Source: CANHEE01 sp043777755 (lineage in GTDB: Bacteria > Bacteroidota > Bacteroidia > Chitinophagales > Saprospiraceae). From it: a DNA stretch of 16,981 bases. Below the pieces are notes generated by a model that did not search any database, was not told the origin of the DNA, and saw only the letters and a list, made by a program, of their open reading frames with translations. The position numbers and the translations under genes are program-made. The stretch is taken from contig JAYWHK010000324.1 of NCBI GenBank assembly GCA_043777755.1, positions 1-16,981 of the forward strand, in the 5' to 3' direction. Of this stretch, positions 12,182 through 16,981 are shown one piece after another (position 1 is the first letter of the stretch; every line of letters starts with the position of its first letter).

Positions 12182-12844
12182 ATGCTTGACAATCAAAAAA
12201 AAGAGCAAGGTGAAAGATTAAAGTCTTTTCGTGAGGAAATTGGTATTAAACAGGGAGATTTTGCAGAAAAATTAAGCCTTAAGCAAGGTTCTTATTCCGA
12301 TATAGAAAGAGGAAAGAATCAAATAGGGGCTAATATACTTACAGAATTAGCCAATACTTTTAAGCTAAATACTAATTGGTTACTCACGGGCGAAGGCGAA
12401 CCGTTAAAAAGTAATGTAGAACTATTTGAAATGGCAATACCAAATGTAAGGTTAATGGACGTGAATGTATATGCAGGAACGGGGCTATTGCCTGATAGGG
12501 AAATAGCGGAGTGGATTTATGTCCCAGAGTTGGGTAATAGAAGGGATTACTATGGCTTACACGTAAAAGGAAATAGTATGCAGCCGACGATAATGAATGG
12601 CGATGTGGTGGTATGTAAAAAATTAGATAATCCAAAAAATGATTTTACGCATAATAAGGTTTATGTAGTGGTGACAGAAACGGAGGTAAAGGTAAAACGT
12701 GTGCTGGCAGAAAGGGAAAAAAAAGGTTGTGTGAGCTTGGAATCAGATAATCTTAGCAATGAGGAAAATCAACCACAATCTGTGAAGTTTAGTGAGATAC
12801 GAGCGATGTTTGAGGTTGTAAAGCGGATAACGTCACTTGGGTAA
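12182..12844 (+). CDS. XRE-S24 phage repressor (CI/LexA-like, self-cleaving)
   Basis: A 220-aa protein with an N-terminal XRE HTH (residues 9-67: FREEIGIKQGDFAEKLSLKQ, then GSYSDIERGKNQIG) and a C-terminal S24 peptidase domain. A98-G99 in NVYAGTG is the likely cleavage site; S132 in KGNSMQPT is the nucleophile and K172 in VKVKRV the general base. The full set suggests RecA-stimulated self-cleavage and so SOS-inducible lysogeny, unlike the Mu c repressor, which has no S24 domain. It is divergent from the early operon, over the three operators. No good TAnnTTTG promoter is visible for it, so its own promoter may be weak. Confidence 0.95.
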   Translation: MLDNQKKEQGERLKSFREEIGIKQGDFAEKLSLKQGSYSDIERGKNQIGANILTELANTFKLNTNWLLTGEGEPLKSNVELFEMAIPNVRLMDVNVYAGTGLLPDREIAEWIYVPELGNRRDYYGLHVKGNSMQPTIMNGDVVVCKKLDNPKNDFTHNKVYVVVTETEVKVKRVLAEREKKGCVSLESDNLSNEENQPQSVKFSEIRAMFEVVKRITSLG

Positions 12845-12870
12845 AAATATTAAAATTAAAATACTAATCA

Positions 12871-14013
12871 ATGAAAAATTTTCTATTAACTTTTTTAATT
12901 TTTGTTAGCATTGAATTATCTGCGCAAATTACTACAATTATTGAGATAGGTGCGGATATTTTAAATTCCGCTAACTCCGAAAAAAATAAAAAAATGTCAG
13001 GTAAATTCTTGAATTATGATACAATTGATAATGCTGTAATTATCATGAGTAGGTGTCCTATGAAGAGGATAGCAAGTAAGGCTAAAAATGAAATTATCGA
13101 AACTCAAAATCTTTTAGATAAACTCAATATTTCTATAAAAAATGATAGCAATATTGATTTTGAGAATGTAAAAGAATTTATTTTGAAAATTAGAATTGCA
13201 GATACAGACTGGAATAATAGCTATTACTATGAGGAGATAAATAAATATCAAACTATATACTATCATAGGCAAGATGGAAAACGTAAATTATTAAAAGCAA
13301 AAGAGTTTAGAAAAAAACAAATTCAAGATAGTGTCATTGAATATAATTACACTAAAAGGCAATTAGAATTAAAAATTGAATTAGCCCAAAAAGATAGTGT
13401 CATTGAATATAATTACACTAAAAAGCAGCTAGGGTTAAAAATTGAATCAGCCCCAAAGGATAGTATTAATAGTTACAACTCCATTAAATTAGAGAAGCGA
13501 AGACAAGCGGATTTAGCAAAAATTGATAGTGTTAATGTAGTTTATTATGAAAGGTATCAAGCGCAAGCTCGTAAGTCAGCAGCCCAAAAAGATAGTATTG
13601 AAGTTCATGAACGAACAAAAAATTATTATTTTGCTTGCATAGATAACTTAATATTATATGACAAACCGAATGGCTCAAAAAGAGGTAAAATTTCATTAGG
13701 AAGTTATGTGTCCATTTATAACCAACCAATAAAAAATGGTTTTATAATGATTGATGTTTGTGGCTATGAAGGATATGTTTTAAAAAAACATTTGGTAAAA
13801 TATATAAATGATTTGCCCAATAGTGCTGACAAACAATCACTAAGAGAGAATAATTATTGCGGATATGAATCTATCTCTGTTAAACAATCACATGAGCGTT
13901 CAGGAACAATTATTTCAAATACTGTAAGGTATCAAAGAGGTCCAAGAGGTGGTTGTTATTACATTAATAGTTCTGGTAGAAAAGAATATGTAGATAGAAG
14001 CCTTTGTAATTAG
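12871..14013 (+). CDS. Exported cargo protein with 22-residue repeats and SH3-like domain
   Basis: A 380-aa protein. Residues 1-19 are a signal peptide ending in SAQ. From about 152 to 249 there are five 22-residue repeats beginning (K/Q/I)DS, likely a long coiled coil. Residues 250-312 resemble a bacterial SH3 domain (NLILYDKPNGSKRGKISLGS... GYVLKKHL). The C terminus (YQRGPRGGCYYINSSGRKEY) is a motif seen in secreted Bacteroidota proteins, with Cys residues. The gene starts 26 nt after the repressor stop with no promoter visible, so it is probably expressed in the lysogen as a lysogenic-conversion gene. It is AT-richer than its neighbours. Its stop codon overlaps the stop of the converging head gene by 4 bases. 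Confidence 0.8.
   Translation: MKNFLLTFLIFVSIELSAQITTIIEIGADILNSANSEKNKKMSGKFLNYDTIDNAVIIMSRCPMKRIASKAKNEIIETQNLLDKLNISIKNDSNIDFENVKEFILKIRIADTDWNNSYYYEEINKYQTIYYHRQDGKRKLLKAKEFRKKQIQDSVIEYNYTKRQLELKIELAQKDSVIEYNYTKKQLGLKIESAPKDSINSYNSIKLEKRRQADLAKIDSVNVVYYERYQAQARKSAAQKDSIEVHERTKNYYFACIDNLILYDKPNGSKRGKISLGSYVSIYNQPIKNGFIMIDVCGYEGYVLKKHLVKYINDLPNSADKQSLRENNYCGYESISVKQSHERSGTIISNTVRYQRGPRGGCYYINSSGRKEYVDRSLCN
13324..13617 (+). repeat. Internal 66-bp repeats of the cargo gene
   Basis: Each unit is 66 bp (22 codons). The first two (13324-13389, 13390-13455) are close at DNA level (for example GATAGTGTCATTGAATATAA in both), indicating a recent duplication. Units three to five have diverged but keep the Asp-Ser start: residues 153, 175, 197, 219 and 241 are all Asp at an exact 22-residue period. 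Confidence 0.9.
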
Positions 14014-14561
14014 TTTGCATATACTGCATCAATATTTTTTTTGATGACGTTTATAATTTTGGTTTCGAGTTCTTTGGATATTTGGTCTTGTCCTTCTATT
14101 GGCATGAACTGACGTTGGTCAATGTTGATGACGAGTTGTTTTGCTCTGCTCATGGCAGCGAACTTGTTTGCGAGTCGGTTGTTTCCTTCTTTTCGGAATT
14201 GGTCAGAAAGTTCTGAAAAATACATCCGCTGCTTGAAGGTTGGCTTTTGAATGATGGTGCCACCTTCGTTGTGTATCTGAGCATAAGGAACATCTGAGCT
14301 GAGGACGATTGCTCGTTTTCCTACTACCCGTGCTTTTAGGGAGCGACGAAGGTCGCCAGACTTTACGAGTGTTGCTCTGCCAGGGTCCTGATTGTCGGCA
14401 TGGCGTTTTTTCCATTTGTTGCCGTCGGCATATCCACCTTTACGGAATGATCCTTTGTAGTGGGTTTCGACGGTAGCGGCTGCTTGGCGTAGGGCTTTGG
14501 TGTGCGCTTGGAGTAGTTGTTTTAGACGACGGTTCTGGTCGGTAGAAAGTTGTGATGCCAT
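14010..14561 (-). CDS. Phage virion morphogenesis protein (Mu gpG-like)
   Basis: A 183-aa protein from the ATG at 14561. A start at 14612 would add residues encoded by the family 2 repeat and is rejected. The pattern is that of gpG: an N-terminal helical part with many basic residues (LSTDQNRRLKQLLQAHTKAL), then NKWKKRH, TLVKSGDLRRSL, and the family signature VPYAQIHNEGG, with a Lys/Arg-rich remainder. It functions in head/tail joining in Mu. It lies downstream of the portal-MuF fusion, in the Mu order H, F, G. It converges on the cargo gene, with the stop codons overlapping. Confidence 0.85.
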   Translation of the reverse strand: MASQLSTDQNRRLKQLLQAHTKALRQAAATVETHYKGSFRKGGYADGNKWKKRHADNQDPGRATLVKSGDLRRSLKARVVGKRAIVLSSDVPYAQIHNEGGTIIQKPTFKQRMYFSELSDQFRKEGNNRLANKFAAMSRAKQLVINIDQRQFMPIEGQDQISKELETKIINVIKKNIDAVYAN

Positions 14562-14570
14562 ATTAAAGAA

Positions 14571-14605
14571 GCCCCACCTAAATCCTCCCCGAAGGGGAGG
14601 ACTTG
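14571..14605 (-). repeat. Hairpin repeat, family 2, copy D
   Basis: TCCTCCCC/GGGGAGGA stem over a GAA-type loop, preceded on the + strand by CCCCACCTAAA. On the - strand, AGGTGGGG ends about 10 nt before the ATG at 14561. An inverted repeat TTGCCA/TGGCAA lies next to it at 14603-14619. Confidence 0.85.
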
Positions 14606-14673
14606 CCAACAAGTGGCAAACTTAGGATTTACAGGCGTAGGGTTTGATTGTTGATACTTCGCAAAAGCGGGTT

Positions 14674-16836
14674 TTAGTTTTTATTGTATTTTTTGGTAAA
14701 TTGTTTTAGGGCTTTTTCGATGTTTTGTTTTTGGTCGTCGGTGGTGTTGGTGTAGTAAGGGTGTTCTTTGGAGAATATTTCGCCTGTTTTTGCTGGGTTG
14801 TGTCGGAACATATCGGGTACTTCTTTTTCGTCAGGTGTTCCATTTGGTTCTTGCTCAGGCGCATCAGCATCTGCTACGACAACATCACAACGACAACGGA
14901 CTCCGTTTGGTGGATAGAAGGTATCCCAAAATGGGTCGGTGATTCGTTTGGTCGTACCGTCTAATTTTTCGTGTGACTTACGGACACGTTTGTCGCCTAC
15001 GGTTTCGTAACGGAGCATCACGTCATCGCCAAACTCATGGATGGTGTGGTGGTAATTGCTTGCCATACGGGCTGCACCTTTGGCGGTTTCGTATTCCGCT
15101 TGTAGGTGATTGATATTGTAGGTCTTGTTTAGTTTTAGGGCTTGGGTTTTAAAATCGTTCCAATTTCGAGGATTTCCATTTTCATCTGTTAGCAAGTCGA
15201 AGACCTCGTACATATTTTGATGGTTTTTGAAAGCGACAAAAGCCATTGCGTTGTTTTTGAGTTGGTAGCGAATGTTTGCTACTTCTGGAATATCGGTATC
15301 GCTTTCAGGACTTCCTTCGTTGATGGCAGCATGGAGGGCATCGACGGTTTGTTTCCAAAGGTCAAAGGATAGGCTTCCGAGTTGTAGTTTTCCGTTGAAA
15401 ACTTGTTTTAGTACTTTTTCAAAAAGGGCATTGAAGTCTAAGAGTGCCAAGGTTTTGTCGGGTTCAGCTTGGAACTTGCAGCAATTGTCGTTTTCTATAC
15501 TATATATATAGTATAGGGATTGTGATGAATGGGGCGAATACATGGCTTCGCCATGTATTGGGTTGGGCGACCGCAAGGGTACGCCCCTACCTAAATTTTT
15601 TTTTTCATTGGCTTGGGTGCTGCCATTTTTGTTGTCTGTATTGGGTGACGTTTGACTTGCTTCGATTTCTTTTTCTTGCAATTCTTTGAATTGAAAACGG
15701 TAGCCTGCGAGTGGGTATCCGTGTTTTACCAAAAATGGTATTAATACAAAATTGATGTTGTATTCGATGCGTGTCATACGGGCAAAGGTGAAGTCGTTGA
15801 GTATTCGCTCATGGACTTGTGCTGCGCCAGTGAATGATTTTTCATCGCTGGTGGAATTTTGACCATTGATGATTTTGCCGATTTGTTGGTCGGCTAATTT
15901 GATTCGCTCTAAATATATGATGTGCGCATTGTTGTTGCCAGTTCGCTCAATGAGTTCTACTTTGTCACGGTCATCGAGGATAGACCAGCCGTTAGATGCG
16001 AAGTTTTTGAGCATGAGTTCTTTTCTGTCTAATTCGGAGTCTTGGCGACTTTCGGTATTGACGACGATGTAAGGCATACCGAATTTTTCGGAAGCGATGC
16101 TCCAGTCGGTGTCTGCGTATTTTTTGCGAATGGCAGGAATACAGCAATTGAGTAGTAGTCCGAGGTCGTCGGGTTCTCCGAGTTCGAGGAGAAAAGGAAA
16201 TTCATTGTTGTTTCGGTAATTGATGGTAGCGGAGGTGTCGGTTTGACTTTCCATGATGTCGCCGAACTCAGGACGCACCATATCACGGGGAATGAGAACG
16301 AGGTCTTGGAACTCATTGTTCTGCATTTCGGGATTGAACTCAATGACGGAGTGACCGTAAAATTCAGTATTGACATCTTGACGGAGGTACTGCATGAACC
16401 AAGGACGACGGAAAAGTTCTGCTAACTTTTTGTCTGCTTTGCCATTTTTATTGACGAGCTGAAAAGGCGCACGGACAATGGTGTTGGTAGCGACACGGTA
16501 TTGTGTGGTGATCTGGTCGTCTAAGATTAGGTTGTGGTAAATGGCATAAAGCGGTTTGCGGTCGGGCATGAGTGGGTTTTCAGCGACGGCACGTGCTTCA
16601 CGGAATTTGTCCATTTCGGCTTTTATCTCATAGACGTGCATTCTTTTGATTTTCCAAGAGAGTGCTTTTTTGATGCCTTCTTTGATTTTGGACGTGATGC
16701 CATTCGGGTGCATCATATTGGATTTGTAGCCCAATTGCATTGCCAATGATTTTGCAGGTTCAGCTTTTCGCTGTTCTTGCGTTGGTGTATTTGATTGGCG
16801 ATGGTAGCCAAAGGTGGATAATATTCTGTTGATCAT
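14674..16836 (-). CDS. Portal protein (DUF935-like) fused to MuF-like head protein
   Basis: A 720-aa protein. Residues 1 to about 395 resemble the Mu portal (gp29/DUF935): LFRRPWFMQYLRQDVNTEFY (141-160), WSIASEKFGMPYIVV (245-259), a tail of helices and a FVLIPFLVKHGYPLAGYRFQF motif (363-383). Residues from about 455 to 720 contain the MuF signature: KSHEKLDGTT (620-629), FWDTFYPPNGVRCRCDVV (636-653). In Mu these are two genes, H and F; here they are one frame. The linker at 396-450 holds a family 1 repeat (GRGVPLRSPNP at 416-426) and two palindromes. The start ATG at 16836 has GGAGG 11 nt upstream from the family 2 repeat. It is probably the first gene of a leftward unit or downstream of a terminase outside the window. 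Confidence 0.9.
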   Translation of the reverse strand: MINRILSTFGYHRQSNTPTQEQRKAEPAKSLAMQLGYKSNMMHPNGITSKIKEGIKKALSWKIKRMHVYEIKAEMDKFREARAVAENPLMPDRKPLYAIYHNLILDDQITTQYRVATNTIVRAPFQLVNKNGKADKKLAELFRRPWFMQYLRQDVNTEFYGHSVIEFNPEMQNNEFQDLVLIPRDMVRPEFGDIMESQTDTSATINYRNNNEFPFLLELGEPDDLGLLLNCCIPAIRKKYADTDWSIASEKFGMPYIVVNTESRQDSELDRKELMLKNFASNGWSILDDRDKVELIERTGNNNAHIIYLERIKLADQQIGKIINGQNSTSDEKSFTGAAQVHERILNDFTFARMTRIEYNINFVLIPFLVKHGYPLAGYRFQFKELQEKEIEASQTSPNTDNKNGSTQANEKKNLGRGVPLRSPNPIHGEAMYSPHSSQSLYYIYSIENDNCCKFQAEPDKTLALLDFNALFEKVLKQVFNGKLQLGSLSFDLWKQTVDALHAAINEGSPESDTDIPEVANIRYQLKNNAMAFVAFKNHQNMYEVFDLLTDENGNPRNWNDFKTQALKLNKTYNINHLQAEYETAKGAARMASNYHHTIHEFGDDVMLRYETVGDKRVRKSHEKLDGTTKRITDPFWDTFYPPNGVRCRCDVVVADADAPEQEPNGTPDEKEVPDMFRHNPAKTGEIFSKEHPYYTNTTDDQKQNIEKALKQFTKKYNKN
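15495..15590 (+). repeat. Palindrome cluster in the portal/MuF linker
   Basis: Three palindromic elements occur within 96 bp: a perfect 22-bp palindrome at 15495-15516 (arms CTATACTATAT), a hairpin with 10-bp arms AATACATGGC/GCCATGTATT and loop TTC (15537-15559), and a family 1 REP-like copy (15565-15590). All are inside the coding sequence of the portal-MuF fusion and keep its frame open, in the region between its two domains. Confidence 0.85.
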
Positions 16837-16840
16837 AATA

Positions 16841-16890
16841 AAAAGCCCCTCCTAAATCCTAAGCCCCACCTAAATCCTCCCCAAAAGGGC
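16841..16890 (-). repeat. Hairpin repeat, family 2, copy E (two half-units)
   Basis: AAGCCCCTCCTAAATCCT and AAGCCCCACCTAAATCCT follow each other on the + strand, then a CCCCAAAAGGG tail. On the - strand GGAGG lies 11 nt before the ATG at 16836. Confidence 0.8.
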
Positions 16891-16981
16891 AATGTCATTA
16901 AGCTAAGGGAATCTGAATCTATATTTTATAAATAATTGATTTTCAATATTTTAAATATTTTATAAATCTTCAAAATACTGT
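16891..16981. other. AT-rich right end without a gene
   Basis: No open frame is visible. It contains two copies of ATATTTTATAAAT at 16921-16933 and 16955-16967, and is cut by the window edge. It would be the leader of the portal-MuF gene, but no consensus promoter was found. Confidence 0.5.

Noticed and set aside
14562..14612. Upstream start for the gpG-like gene giving a Pro/Gly/Arg-rich N terminus
   Set aside because: The extra residues come from the family 2 repeat, which sits upstream of starts elsewhere in the window.
54..16947. A 13-bp identity ATTGATTTTCAAT at 54-66 and 16935-16947 as possible attachment sites
   Set aside because: The sequence is AT-rich and self-complementary in part, so a chance match in 17 kb is plausible, and Mu-like phages integrate by transposition with only a short target duplication.
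1..16981. A diversity-generating retroelement, as known from some Bacteroides transposable phages
   Set aside because: No reverse transcriptase-like frame (no YxDD-type protein) and no template/variable repeat pair are visible in the window.

Overview
The window looks like part of a Mu-like (transposable) prophage in a member of the Bacteroidota. Three things support the host assignment: an AT-rich composition, promoters of the Bacteroidota type (TTTG, about 19-20 nt, TAnnTTTG; near-perfect examples at 376-407 on + and 12065-12095 on -), and abundant short dispersed palindromic repeats. The phage assignment rests on a DDE transposase (MuA-like), an AAA+ partner (MuB-like), a Gam-like DNA-end protector, a GemA-like protein, a cleavable S24 repressor, and a portal/MuF/gpG-like head block.

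Layout from left to right. 1-456 is a gene-free AT-rich stretch with repeated motifs, a terminator and a palindrome-containing promoter. It is followed by two small + strand genes (457-789 unknown; 853-1317 with a C-terminal helix-turn-helix), each ending at a strong hairpin. The second hairpin is a perfect 40-bp palindrome (1316-1355) that also ends the long leftward operon. From 1365 to 11973 nearly everything is on the - strand and tightly packed, so it probably forms one early/middle transcript of about 10.7 kb. In transcription order it carries: a small HTH (Ner position), an unknown 249-aa protein, transposase, ATPase, two unknown early genes, Gam, a tRNA/tRNA-like cluster, a secreted nuclease-like protein, a GemA-like protein, a possible tail-completion protein, two related 70-aa HTH-like proteins, and a run of very small unknown genes.

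12040-12181 is the immunity switch. Three 17-bp operator-like sites lie between the divergent early genes and the repressor, and one of them sits inside the early promoter. Downstream of the repressor, and probably cotranscribed with it in the lysogen, is an exported 380-aa cargo protein with five 22-residue repeats and an SH3-like domain. It converges tail-to-tail, with overlapping stop codons, on the head block (portal-MuF fusion, then gpG-like), which is transcribed leftwards from beyond the right edge. Terminase, protease/scaffold, capsid, sheath and tail-fibre genes are not in the window, so the phage must continue outside it or be defective.

The most unusual signals are: (i) a 114-nt tRNA-like RNA with perfect acceptor and T arms and an encoded CCA but a 47-nt anticodon loop, next to a second tRNA-like gene with an 8-nt anticodon loop; (ii) a hairpin repeat family placed in the same orientation immediately upstream of five phage start codons, bringing a GGAGG-like tract with it; (iii) a second palindromic repeat family that has entered two reading frames and encodes the same peptide in both, once at the portal/MuF domain junction; (iv) the three-operator immunity region; and (v) placement of the head block upstream of the immunity region instead of downstream of the early genes. 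All functional assignments are from reading the sequence; no database search was possible.
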